Shown: positions 17,412 through 26,552, counted from the first letter of the stretch. The stretch: DNA of 64,000 nucleotides from Shouchella patagoniensis (GCF_002019705.1 NZ_KV917377.1:3383649-3447648), one strand, 5' to 3'. Translations and numbers: made by a program. The notes: generated by a model not told the origin, from the sequence alone.

Positions 17412-18272
17412 ATGTGGCAACAGACGTTTGTTGGAACGGATAGGGGCAAGTTTGAAATCTTTACTAGGGGGGATGGCGAACCACTATGTTTAACACACTT
17501 GTATAGTGAATTTAATGAATTAGGTGCGTATTTTGCTGATGAATTTACGAACTCCTTTAAGGTGATCTTAGTAAACTTAAGAGGAGTGGGGAGTCCATGT
17601 AGAGTGGAAGGTATGGACTCTTTAAGCATGGAACAATCGGTTTATGATTTAGAAGCGCTACGAAAAGCATTAGGTTATAAAAAATGGGCTTTTGCTGGTC
17701 ATTCTACTGGTGGTATGTTGGGGTTAAAATATGCGATATTGGCACCGGAATTTTTAACAAAAATCATGGTTGGTGGAGCGGCAGCATCAAATAAATATAT
17801 GGAACATCCAGGTAGTATGTACTGTCCTCAATCTCCATTAAATAAGAGAATGAAAGAAATCCTAACTACCTTAAGGGCGTCAAAAGATAGAGATGAACGA
17901 ATAAAGGTTAATGTTGAGTGGTCGAATATGTCTCTATACTTTCCAGAAAAAAGGGATGTGTACTTTAAGAAACCAAGTAGCGGAAAGGTTGTATCGGAGA
18001 GATTAGATTACTCATACAATGAATTGCCAAATTACGACTTAACAAGTGATCTACTTAATGTAGACGTACCTACTTTTGTGTATTGTGGAATTCATGATGC
18101 TCAATGCCCTTATGAATTTTCGGAAGAGATCCATTCATTATTAAAAAATTCTCGTTTTTTTAAGTATCAGTATAGCAATCATTTTCCTTTTATCGAGGAA
18201 AAAGAAGAATTTAATTTAATGGTACGTAAGTTTAAAGATGTCTGTGCGAATGAGTGGTTATCAAAAGGTTAA
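17412..18272 (+). CDS. Alpha/beta hydrolase
   Basis: 286 residues with the classical hydrolase core: nucleophile elbow GHSTGG (serine near residue 98), an acidic residue in YCGIHDAQCP, and a histidine in SNHFPFIEE. The LRGVGSP segment corresponds to the oxyanion-side strand of proline-iminopeptidase-like and haloperoxidase-like hydrolases. No signal peptide. Ribosome site AAAGGAGAG. Substrate unknown; it resembles the hydrolase at 29149 in overall type. Confidence 0.8.
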   Translation: MWQQTFVGTDRGKFEIFTRGDGEPLCLTHLYSEFNELGAYFADEFTNSFKVILVNLRGVGSPCRVEGMDSLSMEQSVYDLEALRKALGYKKWAFAGHSTGGMLGLKYAILAPEFLTKIMVGGAAASNKYMEHPGSMYCPQSPLNKRMKEILTTLRASKDRDERIKVNVEWSNMSLYFPEKRDVYFKKPSSGKVVSERLDYSYNELPNYDLTSDLLNVDVPTFVYCGIHDAQCPYEFSEEIHSLLKNSRFFKYQYSNHFPFIEEKEEFNLMVRKFKDVCANEWLSKG

Positions 18273-18329
18273 ACTAACAAAAGAGATTCTCATTTCATTA
18301 ACAGACTATTTTGGTTAATGAGTGGGAAT

Positions 18330-18361
18330 AAAAACAGACCCCTTAGCGGAGTCTGTTTTTA
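18330..18361. terminator. Bidirectional terminator between convergent genes
   Basis: AAAAACAGAC and GTCTGTTTTT arms surround an inner CC/GG stem, ending both the hydrolase gene and the minus-strand membrane protein gene. Confidence 0.85.
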
Positions 18362-18916
18362 ATTTTTTTGTAGCGCATAGGCGTGCTCAATGTAGGGACG
18401 GGCAACTTCTTGAACATCTTCTAACGCCATCGGCAACAATCGTTTTGGGATATTAAAAGGGGATAAGAGGCCAGGCGTGGATTTATTTAAGTATAGAATG
18501 AACCGTTTTGGAAAAGGCTGTCTACGTATAACGGCGTCCACATCATGGAGCTCTATTCCGAGATAGACTTGACCAGCATAGTGATAGATTGGTAAAGACC
18601 TAATTTCATCCCAATGCACCAGGCCAGCGCCAACCACGGATGCGTTATCATAGATTCCATTCTCATCAATACGTAGCGATGGCTTTGGGGAAATCATCCT
18701 GTAGACTGCATAAACGAAACAAAAACCAAAAAAGAGTATACTCGCATAACCAATGATGGCGAGTAGTGTATTATACGAAGCATCATGTTCGGGTCCCGTC
18801 AATGAAAGCAAGTTAAATCCCATTACTACAAATACAAGTGCTCCAAAAGCAAGTAAAGCCATCGTTCTTTTTGGTGGGAAGACAACAATTGGTTTTGAAA
18901 GCTGGTCTTTCATCAT
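18359..18916 (-). CDS. STM3941-family membrane protein
   Basis: 185 residues. Two N-terminal membrane segments (TMALLAFGALVFVVMGF and IIGYASILFFGFCFVYAVY) are followed by a cytoplasmic PH-like domain (SLRIDENGIYDNASVVGAGLVHW, the pattern in which this family begins its soluble part). Length and layout match STM3941-family proteins, whose function is unknown. The gene begins with two adjacent ATG codons; either could be used. Confidence 0.7.
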   Translation of the reverse strand: MMKDQLSKPIVVFPPKRTMALLAFGALVFVVMGFNLLSLTGPEHDASYNTLLAIIGYASILFFGFCFVYAVYRMISPKPSLRIDENGIYDNASVVGAGLVHWDEIRSLPIYHYAGQVYLGIELHDVDAVIRRQPFPKRFILYLNKSTPGLLSPFNIPKRLLPMALEDVQEVARPYIEHAYALQKN

Positions 18917-19082
18917 AGTCCCTACTTTCTGAAAATCTAATTATGATATTTAAAAATTGTATAAGAAGTCATGCTAGATCACAACAAGTATCTCAATTGG
19001 AAGCTTTTTACTGACCCCAATAATATATGATATCCTAAAACGTATAAATGATTATATATAAACGTTTTGTATTGGAGGATGT

Positions 19083-19250
19083 ATGTCTCAAAAAAGAGTG
19101 AATGTAAGGAAAGCGATTAGAAAAGAGAAGGTTATTGCGATCTTTATTATGATCTTTTTGGTGAGTGTTTTTATCATCAGAGTGATCGAAGCGCCAGAAA
19201 ATCGTCAGAATAACCCAATCGCTGATTTTATTTCGGATAAAATCCCTTAA
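19083..19250 (+). CDS. 55-residue single-span membrane protein
   Basis: Short gene with a strong TTGGAGG ribosome site. A basic N-terminus (SQKRVNVRKAIRKEKV) precedes one membrane segment (IAIFIMIFLVSVFIIRV), then a short polar tail. The frame is on the strand opposite a longer meaningless frame. Function unknown; the pattern fits a small membrane-regulator peptide. Confidence 0.55.
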   Translation: MSQKRVNVRKAIRKEKVIAIFIMIFLVSVFIIRVIEAPENRQNNPIADFISDKIP

Positions 19251-19467
19251 AGTGTATGATAAAAAGGATGCGCGAGGAAACGAATAACGTATTAGAAGAT
19301 CTTTTCTCTTTTGTTGATACTTGACTACTACCAATATTCGGCTAAATAGCCACACATATCGTACAGTGAAAAGCGTGTAAAGTTATTCTAGTATAGAAAA
19401 CTCTTTACCGTATCTAGTAAACTATTTAAGATAGAAAGGAAAAGATATACTGATATGGAGGATGACA

Positions 19468-20472
19468 ATGAAAAAAATGAATGTTCTATCGGCTATTGCC
19501 TTTAGTAGTGTGATGCTAGTGGCATGTGGATCGAATGATGACGAGTCAAACGAGTCTGAAGCGCTTCCAGAAGAAGTGGAAAAACAACCTGAAAATGATT
19601 TAATGGATGATCAGGCTAGCGGGGAAATAGCGTTAGAACATGTAAATCACTTAGTTTTTGAGATTGGTCAAAGGGTTGCTGCTTCCGAAGAGGAACATCT
19701 AGCTGGTCAATATGTAAAAGTGCAATTTGAACAATTGGATTTAGATACGGATGTACAAGACTTTACCTATACGTTAGATGAGGACGATGAGTCATTTGAG
19801 TCGGAGAATATCGTTGGGTACAAACAAGGTGATTCTAATGAACAAATCATCGTAGGAGCTCATTATGACTCTGTATCTGAAGGGTTAGGTGCGGATGACA
19901 ATGCCTCTGGAGTTGGGGTGATGTTAGAAGCTGCCGAACGGTTGCAAGACAGTCAAACACCGTATTCCATCGTTTTTGTTGGGTTCGGGGCTGAAGAAGT
20001 TGGGCTACAAGGCTCAAGTCACTATGTGAATGAAATGGCAGATGAGGAGATTGATCATACGGTTGGCATGATTAACCTTGATAGTTTAATCGCTGGGGAT
20101 AAAATGTATGTTCATGGAAGTGAAGGTGAAGACGGTTTTATCCGTGACCTAGCATTAGAGATAGCAGGTGAACTTGAGCTAGATCTCGAAGTGAACTCTG
20201 GCTCCAACCCTGATTACCCAGAGGGCACAACGGGCGATTGGAGTGACCACGCTCCGTTTAATCAAGCCGGAATGCCTTACGCTTATTTTGAAGCGACAAA
20301 CTGGGACATCGCTGAATTGGATGGATATACGCAAACGGAAGAACACGGTAGTATTTGGCATACAGAAAATGATACATTAGATGCGATTGAAGAGAGATTT
20401 CCTGGTCGAGTTGAAGAACGTCTGTCTACTTTTAGCACCTTGTTAACAGAAGTATTAAAGTCTCTTGACTAA
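19468..20472 (+). CDS. Secreted lipoprotein M28-family aminopeptidase
   Basis: Extracellular zinc metallopeptidase of 334 residues. A lipoprotein signal ends at LVAC (Cys20), followed by an acidic linker. The M28 metal ligands are visible in order: His in GAHYDS, Asp in ADDNASG, the Glu pair in FGAEEVG, Asp in NLDSL and His in WHTENDTLD. The very acidic composition fits an alkaliphile cell-surface enzyme. Start at 19468, 7 bases after GGAG; the ATG at 19462 is too close. Likely releases amino-terminal residues from peptides. Confidence 0.9.
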   Translation: MKKMNVLSAIAFSSVMLVACGSNDDESNESEALPEEVEKQPENDLMDDQASGEIALEHVNHLVFEIGQRVAASEEEHLAGQYVKVQFEQLDLDTDVQDFTYTLDEDDESFESENIVGYKQGDSNEQIIVGAHYDSVSEGLGADDNASGVGVMLEAAERLQDSQTPYSIVFVGFGAEEVGLQGSSHYVNEMADEEIDHTVGMINLDSLIAGDKMYVHGSEGEDGFIRDLALEIAGELELDLEVNSGSNPDYPEGTTGDWSDHAPFNQAGMPYAYFEATNWDIAELDGYTQTEEHGSIWHTENDTLDAIEERFPGRVEERLSTFSTLLTEVLKSLD

Positions 20473-20498
20473 GTAAGAATGATTTAAGAGTGAGTGAA

Positions 20499-20544
20499 GC
20501 CTGTCGACAATTTTCATTTTATTAAGTTGGACGACAGGTTTTTT
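20499..20544 (+). terminator. Intrinsic terminator after the M28 gene
   Basis: GCCTGTCG pairs with CGACAGG, with a run of six T after it; the loop is long. Confidence 0.7.
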
Positions 20545-20642
20545 GCTCGGTTTTTGAAAGAGCGATTATACTTGATGCCGTGAGTATTTTTTAATAAGTT
20601 TAGTCTATTTTTTGGTAAGATAAGTGGGGGAAGGGAGACAAC

Positions 20643-21161
20643 ATGGAATTAATCATCAAAAGTCCGCTGAAACCACTCTTATTTAAGCAATCGATACACG
20701 TTCAAGGTGAGGTTAGTGGGTATTTAGCGGCGAAGAATCCGTTAAAAATAGCGATAGGAAGACATTCGTATAAAAGTACATATAGGAATGCAACAATCTC
20801 TCTAGAAGAACAGAAGACACAGAATAAAAAAAGAAATTGGATCATTCGAGTATCCAATGAAACTGCCGGAGTCATGGTGATGTCATCTGGTACGAGTGAT
20901 ACGTTAAAACACAATCTTACCTCCTATCACGTCACATTTAAAGATAAAAACTATCACGTGAACAAGCCCTTCATGCAATTGGGAGCAGAAGAGTCTTTCT
21001 TATATGATGAACAGGGCGTATTGCTGGCTCAAATAAGTTCTTCTTATTCGAAAAAGCCACGGTTTAAAAAAATCATTAAAATCCATAATGGAAAAGAGTT
21101 TATTGAAGAAGAAATTGCTTTTTTTATTGTTACTTTAAATACGACTCTATTTGTCTCGTAA
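20643..21161 (+). CDS. Tubby-like/LURP-type domain protein (tentative)
   Basis: 172 residues, basic, predicted all-beta, no signal peptide or membrane segment. Alternating beta patterns and the late IAFFIVTLNTTLF segment suggest a tubby/LURP-one-like barrel, as in bacterial YxjI relatives; this is a fold guess, not a motif match. Ribosome site GGGGGAAGGGAG. No neighbour on the same strand hints at a role. Confidence 0.4.
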   Translation: MELIIKSPLKPLLFKQSIHVQGEVSGYLAAKNPLKIAIGRHSYKSTYRNATISLEEQKTQNKKRNWIIRVSNETAGVMVMSSGTSDTLKHNLTSYHVTFKDKNYHVNKPFMQLGAEESFLYDEQGVLLAQISSSYSKKPRFKKIIKIHNGKEFIEEEIAFFIVTLNTTLFVS

Positions 21162-21162
21162 T

Positions 21163-21200
21163 AAAAAGACACTTCTTCATTAAAACGGGAATGTCTTTTT
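21163..21200 (+). terminator. Intrinsic terminator
   Basis: AAAAAGACA pairs with TGTCTTTTT around a loop of about 20 bases, directly after the stop of the previous gene. Confidence 0.7.
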
Positions 21201-21337
21201 CGCATGTATGGAAAGTTTAACCTAAGGCCATGGGCGAACACTGGACGGAAGCTTCGCTATACTTTGGTATAACAAGGGGTGTAAGCTTTTAAGTGACTGT
21301 TTGCGAAACGTGTATAGCGATTATCCCTTTTTTGAAA

Positions 21338-21529
21338 TCAAGTATTTGGAATAAGGGTATCAAATTCCTCGATAACATCTTTAAACTCTTGGTCAGATAA
21401 TGAGTTTAAGTGTTCAGCCAACCCCATCACATCGTTTGCTTGTTTCTCAAAAACTAAATTTGTTATACGAGTCACTTTATTAGCCACTGAATTGATGTAA
21501 GTGGGCCGTACCTTATTTTTCTTTTTCAT
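21338..21529 (-). CDS. Small charged protein, paralogue of the one at 50866-51090
   Basis: 63 residues, no membrane segment. It aligns along most of its length with the 74-residue protein at 50866-51090 (shared pattern: RITNLVFEKQAND against CVTNQIYERKRAND, then LNSLSDQEFK against VSSLSPQERK). I chose the ATG at 21529 behind AAAAAGGTGGT. An 11-codon frame starting ATGGCC at 21561 overlaps this start as ATGA, and the same arrangement is found at the paralogue. Function unknown. Confidence 0.6.
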   Translation of the reverse strand: MKKKNKVRPTYINSVANKVTRITNLVFEKQANDVMGLAEHLNSLSDQEFKDVIEEFDTLIPNT

Positions 21530-21703
21530 GTGACCGACCACCTTTTTAATAGAGTGGCCATTTCAAAGATTTATATACATTTTTACAGAATAGATTTATA
21601 GGATAGGAGGGATCAATGGAGGTAGGGCTTAGCGGAGGGGTAGTAACCCCTGATTTATTGTTGCGCTTTAAAAAGAATTACTTTATAAACGGGACACGAG
21701 AAT

Positions 21704-21735
21704 AAAAAAACAAGCCCCTTAGGAGCTCGTTTTAA
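21704..21735 (-). terminator. Intrinsic terminator of the lipoprotein gene
   Basis: On the minus strand ACGAGCTCC and GGGGCTTGT form an imperfect stem followed by a T-run. Confidence 0.65.
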
Positions 21736-21746
21736 TAAAAAAATAC

Positions 21747-22193
21747 CTATTCAATCAATTGATTAAAGTCATCTAACAGGTTTGTGTATTTTTCCACATT
21801 GTCCAGAATACCTGATTCATTAAGGAGTTCTGTGTTAAATTCACCATCTTCCATTCCAGACAAGTACATATCAATTCCTTGTTCAAACGATTCATTGTAA
21901 GCAAGTGCTTCGTTATGAACATCTTCCAACAGTTCTGGAGGGGTTAACTCATTAAAGGTGTCGATGTTCGTCTTCATCGTGGTTAGTGATTCTTCTAATT
22001 GAACTCGTGCCTCTTTATCCGTTATCGCTGTTTCGGCAAGTGTTGGAATGTCACTTGCGAATTGCTGGACGTCTGTCACATAGTCAGTTGCAGCTGGAAC
22101 GTAATCTAGTCCATTTGAAATCTCATCTAAGGCAGAACAGCCTGTAGTTATTAATACAAACGGGAAAAGCAAAGCAATGACCGTTTTCTTCAT
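21747..22193 (-). CDS. DUF6376-type lipoprotein
   Basis: 148-residue predicted lipoprotein: signal MKKTVIALLFPFVLITTGC with the lipidated cysteine at 19. The rest is acidic and largely helical with no membrane span, matching the Bacillaceae DUF6376 lipoproteins in length and in the DYVTDVQQFASDIPTLAE segment. It should sit on the outer face of the membrane. Function unknown. Confidence 0.7.
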   Translation of the reverse strand: MKKTVIALLFPFVLITTGCSALDEISNGLDYVPAATDYVTDVQQFASDIPTLAETAITDKEARVQLEESLTTMKTNIDTFNELTPPELLEDVHNEALAYNESFEQGIDMYLSGMEDGEFNTELLNESGILDNVEKYTNLLDDFNQLIE

Positions 22194-22353
22194 TAAATTC
22201 GCTCCTTTAGTGTTTTAACCATTTTATTATACCTGTTTTTTCTCCTAGTCAACTAGAGGTAGGAGGGTATTATTGACCGGTTACAATGATTATAAAGTGT
22301 AACCACCAGCACTATGTTTTACTCTTATTTGTTCGATAAATCTAAATAAATGT

Positions 22354-22382
22354 TTTACTTACGTTGGATAATGGGATATGAT
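22354..22382 (+). promoter_or_regulatory. Sigma-A-type promoter of the T-box transcript
   Basis: TTTACT (22354-22359), 17 bases, TATGAT (22377-22382). The start site would be near 22389, just upstream of the T-box stem I. Confidence 0.5.
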
Positions 22383-22388
22383 AATGAG

Positions 22389-22695
22389 CAATTCTATATA
22401 AAAGGCAATGAAGAGAAGAGTAGACATTTGAACGATCTAACAGAGACCTCCGGTAGCTGAAAAGGAGGGTGAGAGAAAATGTTGAACCAAGGCTCGGAGC
22501 TGTGCACCGGATTTATGTGATTCATAAGGATGGCGCAACGGGTTCTCCCGTTATAGAGATAGAGTATCGCAGGCGTTTGTGGCCATGCCGTACTTGATGA
22601 GGCTTCTTTAGCAATAAAGAGGCAAAATGGGGTGGCACCGCGACGTAATCTCGCCCCCAAAACAAATTTGTTTTGGGGGTGAGATTTTTTTATTT
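22389..22695 (+). promoter_or_regulatory. T-box leader (tRNA-sensing antiterminator) ahead of an MFS exporter
   Basis: All T-box parts are readable: the stem I base with AGAGTAG, the AGAGA motif, an apical loop of the GGTAGCTGAAAA type between CCTCC and GGAGG, the GTGAGAGA segment, the T-box core GGGTGGCACCGCG at 22630-22642, and a terminator stem (CTCGCCCCC/GGGGGTGAG, 22650-22683) followed by a T-run. The UGGC bulge predicts a tRNA with discriminator G. After the GAA of the presumed specifier loop the bases read CCA or, one base later, CAA. With a G discriminator, glutamine (CAA) fits better than proline, but the specifier is not settled. Confidence 0.93.
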
Positions 22696-22730
22696 GGTTT
22701 TGCATGATCAAATGAAAAGGAGTGGTGTGA

Positions 22731-23954
22731 ATGTCTAGCTGGAGAAATCCGTTATTGCTATTAACTGGGATAGGCGTTTCAAATATCGGCGGATGGGTTT
22801 ACTTAATTGCACTCAATTTAATTGTATTGAATGAAACGGGTTCCCCCCTTGCGGTTGCGTTGCTTTATAGTCTAAGTCCAATTGCGACAATTTGTTCAAA
22901 TGTTTGGGCTGGTAGTTTTATTGACCGTGTGAATACGAGGAAATTAATGATTTGGTTGGATCTGTTTCGAGCATGTGGAATTGCGCTTATTCCGTTTCTC
23001 CCCTCTCTTGTTTTCGTGTATATAATTGCATTTATCATAAATATGGGGAGTGCCATCTTCCAACCGACCGCAATGGTGTATATGACAAGGTTAATTCCAA
23101 AAGAAGATCGGCAACGGTTTAATGCGCTGCGCAGCTTCATTCATTCGTGTGGGACTTTAATTGGCCCTTCGATCGCGGGCATTCTCTTTTGGTTGGGAAC
23201 CCCTTACACTGCAATTCATTTAAATGCATTCGCTCTCTTCATCTCTGCCTTTATTATTCAGCTTTTACCCAATGTAGATGTAATGAAAAAGGAAGCAATC
23301 GGTCAAAATTTAACTTGGGAGATCATAAAAAATGATTTTAAGATGGTTAAGCGCTTTAGTAAAACATCTTCCTATGTAGTAAAGATCTATCTTTTGTTTT
23401 GTGGCATGACGGTTTTTATGACCGCAATTGATTCGCTTGAATCCCCGTTTGCCAAAAAGGTTCTTTTATTAGAAGATGCTCATTACGGTTTTCTATTAAG
23501 TCTATTTGGAATAGGGATCATTCTCGGTTCGGTCATTAATTCCGTATTTACGAAGCGACTTGCGGTTTGGTTTTTAATTGGTATCGGAACCCCATTTATA
23601 GCCGTAGGTTATCTTGTTTTTTATAGTGCACAAAGTTTTTATAGCGCTGTTCTGGGCGTATTCTTAATTGGCTTTGCGATTACGTTCGCAAATACAGGTT
23701 TTTTAACGTTTTATCAAAATCATGTACCTGTTCAAATGATGGGTCGGTTTGGCAGTATGTTTGGGGTTGTTGAAGCAGTCCTAATCGTAGGACTCACAGG
23801 TTTATTAGGTGTTGCCGCAGAATTTACATCAATTAGACTAGTGGGATTCATTGGTTCTGGCGGCTTTCTCTTGCTAGGGATCTTGGCATACTTTCTAGTT
23901 ACACGAAAGAAAAGGCAAGGGTATTTTATGGAGAAGGGATTGATAGATAAGTAA
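22731..23954 (+). CDS. MFS efflux transporter under T-box control
   Basis: 407-residue, twelve-segment MFS protein. The start (NPLLLLTGIGVSNIGGWVYLIALNLIVL) and the AGSFIDRVNTRKLM motif-A loop place it in the MFS_3/macrolide-efflux/EntS-like branch of exporters, not among amino-acid importers. Ribosome site AAAGGAGTGG after the T-box terminator. Expression should rise when the cognate tRNA is uncharged. What it exports is unknown; a synthetase inhibitor or amino-acid analogue would make sense of the control. Confidence 0.85.
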   Translation: MSSWRNPLLLLTGIGVSNIGGWVYLIALNLIVLNETGSPLAVALLYSLSPIATICSNVWAGSFIDRVNTRKLMIWLDLFRACGIALIPFLPSLVFVYIIAFIINMGSAIFQPTAMVYMTRLIPKEDRQRFNALRSFIHSCGTLIGPSIAGILFWLGTPYTAIHLNAFALFISAFIIQLLPNVDVMKKEAIGQNLTWEIIKNDFKMVKRFSKTSSYVVKIYLLFCGMTVFMTAIDSLESPFAKKVLLLEDAHYGFLLSLFGIGIILGSVINSVFTKRLAVWFLIGIGTPFIAVGYLVFYSAQSFYSAVLGVFLIGFAITFANTGFLTFYQNHVPVQMMGRFGSMFGVVEAVLIVGLTGLLGVAAEFTSIRLVGFIGSGGFLLLGILAYFLVTRKKRQGYFMEKGLIDK

Positions 23955-23977
23955 AAGAGCGAAATTTGCTCTTCTTA
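23953..23977 (+). terminator. Weak terminator after the MFS gene
   Basis: AAGAGC pairs with GCTCTT around a short loop; the T-run that follows is poor. Confidence 0.4.
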
Positions 23978-24033
23978 TCTCTAAGTATTTTTTGACCGTA
24001 AAGTTGCGTTAAGTGTTAGAGGAAATCCAAATT

Positions 24034-24138
24034 GATCCAGGCGCTATTATGAATTTCCAGAATTAGAGAGAAATCAAGCCTATCGCTTTGAATTCAAAGG
24101 GCAGCAGATAACTATCTCCTTACATTTTATTAACTAGT
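24034..24138 (+). pseudogene. Possible 3' remnant of a lost gene
   Basis: A 34-codon open frame with protein-like sequence (RYYEFPELERNQAYRFEF, then ISLHFIN) follows an in-frame TGA and has no start codon. It looks like the C-terminal end of a decayed gene. The rest of 23977-24228 holds nothing recognisable. Confidence 0.25.
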
Positions 24139-24228
24139 TAGTAGAAGTTAGGAAGTGTAAAGTTAAGATATTTCAGATAATATATAGGTGTTGAGAGTAT
24201 ATGAGTGCTGAAGGGTGGAAATGAAGAG

Positions 24229-24969
24229 ATGAATGAAAAGGACTTCTACAATAAAGTAGGTCAAGTAAATGGTTGGGATTTTAGTCAAGTACAAGTTACA
24301 ACTGAAGCTGTTGCGTGGAATTTTTATGAAGAAGTACTTAAGAGAGGTAGAAGCTCTGATATTCTATTAGACATTGGTACAGGCGGAGGCGAAAACTTAC
24401 TGAACATCGCCTCTTCCTTTCATTCTTTAGTTGGAATTGATGTTTCGAGTGGCATGATGGAAACAGCAAGAGCTAATCTTAATCATTCAAACGTGTCTAA
24501 TGTCAGCTTGACACAAATGTCGTCTGAAAAATTAACGTTTCCAACCGAATCTTTTGATCTCATTACAAGTTGTCACGCACCATTCAGTGCAAGAGAAGTC
24601 GTAAATGTATTGAAAAAAGGGGGGCTTTTCTTAACGCAGCAAGTAAGTGAATTTGATAAACTTAATCTTAAAGCGGCTTTTGGTCGTGGACAATCGTTTG
24701 GTGAGAAGGAAGGGTCATTAAAAGAAAGATACATAAATGAGTTGGAAGAAGCGGGATTCTCTGATGTTCAATCAACTGAATACAACGCAACGGAATACTA
24801 TCATAGGCCAGAAGATCTTATTTTCTTATTAACACATACTCCGATTATTCCTGAATTTGGTGAAAGGGAAAATGATTTTGACATTCTTAGTGCATTTATT
24901 CAAGAAAATAAAACTGAAATAGGTATTAGAACAAACGCTAAGAGGTTTATGATTGTAGCGCAAAAGTAA
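24229..24969 (+). CDS. SAM-dependent methyltransferase
   Basis: 246-residue class I methyltransferase. Motif I is LLDIGTGGGEN, followed by the acidic residue in VGIDVSSGM, and motif post-I/IV lies in FDLITSCHAPF. The substrate-binding part is short. ATG at 24229 follows GGGTGGAAATGAAGAG; upstream in-frame codons lack a ribosome site. No operon partner identifies the substrate. Cytoplasmic. Confidence 0.8.
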   Translation: MNEKDFYNKVGQVNGWDFSQVQVTTEAVAWNFYEEVLKRGRSSDILLDIGTGGGENLLNIASSFHSLVGIDVSSGMMETARANLNHSNVSNVSLTQMSSEKLTFPTESFDLITSCHAPFSAREVVNVLKKGGLFLTQQVSEFDKLNLKAAFGRGQSFGEKEGSLKERYINELEEAGFSDVQSTEYNATEYYHRPEDLIFLLTHTPIIPEFGERENDFDILSAFIQENKTEIGIRTNAKRFMIVAQK

Positions 24970-25056
24970 TGAATCAGGTTTTTCCTTTGATAAAGATGGA
25001 GATTTTGATTGGGTGGTTTGTTTATCTTTTAAAACAAAGTTGAAATGGGGGTAGGT

Positions 25057-26130
25057 ATGAAAAGGATAATGGTTGTAGGAGCATCGGGGGTTTTAGGGAA
25101 ATTCATTTGTCATGAAGTACTACGGTTATTTAATTTAGAAATACAGCTCATTATTACGGATTATGATAAGGAACGAGGAAAGCGACTGGCGGATGGTTTT
25201 GATCGTCAAGTGCAGTTTTGTCATTTTTTTCTGGGTGATAATGAAAGGCTAAATCAAGTATTAGCAGATGTGGATGGAGTAGTAATTGCCTTAAAACAAG
25301 AAAAACCTTTGATACAAAAAGCGTGTATTGAGCAAGGGGTTTTATGTGTGGATGTGACACCATTCTACGAGTTTGTCGATAAGGTAAGTAATTTAAATGA
25401 GGAAGCAGAAGAAGCAGGGAGTGGCTCTGTAGTAATGACTGGCTTTTTTCCAGGTTTATCTGCTTTAATGGTTAAAAAAGCGATTGAACCTTTCAGTAAA
25501 GTAACCGAAATTCATATTGGCTTATTACAAAATGTAAATGCGAACGTTGGAACTTCTGGAATTAAGGATATGCTAAAGATTATCTCAGAGCCCGTTATGA
25601 TGGAGCGAACGCGTATGCGGGGCTTTCAAATGAAACGAAAAATGGAGTTTCAGAGTTTAAAAAATGCCACAGAAGTGAGACTGATTGAGCATTCAGAGAA
25701 AAAAATAATCGTGCAAAAGCTAGGTCTCGATGCTGACAGTGTACATTACTGGACGTCTTGGAATAAACGTCGTTTTAACCTGTTCATCACCTTACTAATA
25801 AAATCGAAATTGATTTCTTATATTCCTATGATTGATGGAAAGGTTCTCAGTAAAGTAGTGAAGCATAACCCCAAGAAAACGGAAAGGGCCTATTTAACAG
25901 TAGAAGTAAAAGGGATAGTCAGCGGAACAGAACAAGTTCAATCAGTACGCTTATCTACTGAATCTGATTATCGAACTACCGCAATGGTTGCGGCCGCTCT
26001 ATTAAAAATCGCATTGCAGAAAGGTGTAGTCGGTGTCGTGTGTCCGTTTGAAATGGCCAGTCTAGATGAGGTTTTAAAAGAGATCAATAGCAAAGACATT
26101 GTCATAGAAGAACAGCCAACTATTTCCTAG
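25057..26130 (+). CDS. Saccharopine dehydrogenase-like NAD(P)-binding protein
   Basis: 357 residues. The N-terminal Rossmann fold begins with VVGASGVLGKFIC and is followed by the strand-loop pattern of saccharopine dehydrogenase-like reductases (TDYDKERGKRLA, then DGVVIALKQ). A middle domain contains the GFFPGLSALMVKKA stretch typical of this superfamily. GTG/ATG starts upstream lack spacing; ATG at 25057 follows GGGGGTAGG. Substrate unknown; true lysine-pathway enzymes are better conserved, so a different role is likely. Confidence 0.68.
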   Translation: MKRIMVVGASGVLGKFICHEVLRLFNLEIQLIITDYDKERGKRLADGFDRQVQFCHFFLGDNERLNQVLADVDGVVIALKQEKPLIQKACIEQGVLCVDVTPFYEFVDKVSNLNEEAEEAGSGSVVMTGFFPGLSALMVKKAIEPFSKVTEIHIGLLQNVNANVGTSGIKDMLKIISEPVMMERTRMRGFQMKRKMEFQSLKNATEVRLIEHSEKKIIVQKLGLDADSVHYWTSWNKRRFNLFITLLIKSKLISYIPMIDGKVLSKVVKHNPKKTERAYLTVEVKGIVSGTEQVQSVRLSTESDYRTTAMVAAALLKIALQKGVVGVVCPFEMASLDEVLKEINSKDIVIEEQPTIS

Positions 26131-26180
26131 CCTTTTCTAGTTAATTAGAAAATCATCTGCATAACTGTGCATAAAATATA

Positions 26181-26532
26181 GGGTCGACTGGCTGTTGTTC
26201 TGAATATCATTTTAAAAGAATGTTTTCTTTCCTTGCAGGGATAACGTTATCCGAATACATCCGCCGTAGACGCCTAAGTATGGCTGCCTTAGAACTCAAT
26301 CAATCCAGCATAAAAGTAATTGATGTCGCGAAAAAATATGGTTATAATTCTCCGGATTCATTTACTCGTGCTTTTCTACATTTACATGGTGTCACACCAT
26401 CAGAGGCAGGAAAGCATGGGCAGGCATTAAAAGTATATCTGTTCAACTTCTTCCTCCTACCTACTCACGGAAGGGTCAACGTGTGTAGAACCAGAAATAT
26501 GGATTCCGGTTAATCGCATCACAAAAGATTAA
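26181..26532 (+). pseudogene. AraC/GyrI-type regulator with internal deletion
   Basis: Remnant of an AraC regulator with a GyrI-like effector domain. The second HTH half is intact ([20 protein letters not shown], then [28 protein letters not shown]), but there is no start and the first HTH is missing. After about residue 95 the frame degrades, and in another frame the typical last residues of the effector domain appear ([14 protein letters not shown], ending at a TAA at 26530-26532). A large internal deletion plus 5' loss explains this. Not functional. Confidence 0.65.
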
Positions 26533-26552
26533 ATATAAAGTTACTAGAGTAT

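Noticed and set aside
21526-21561. The 11-codon leader frame as a functional peptide gene
   Set aside because: No ribosome site precedes it, and the differences between the two copies are not biased to third codon positions. I report the arrangement but not a peptide gene.
22630-22720. T-box specifier reading valine (GTT) or proline (CCA)
   Set aside because: The UGGC bulge calls for a discriminator G, which does not suit tRNA-Val or tRNA-Pro. I left the specifier open instead.
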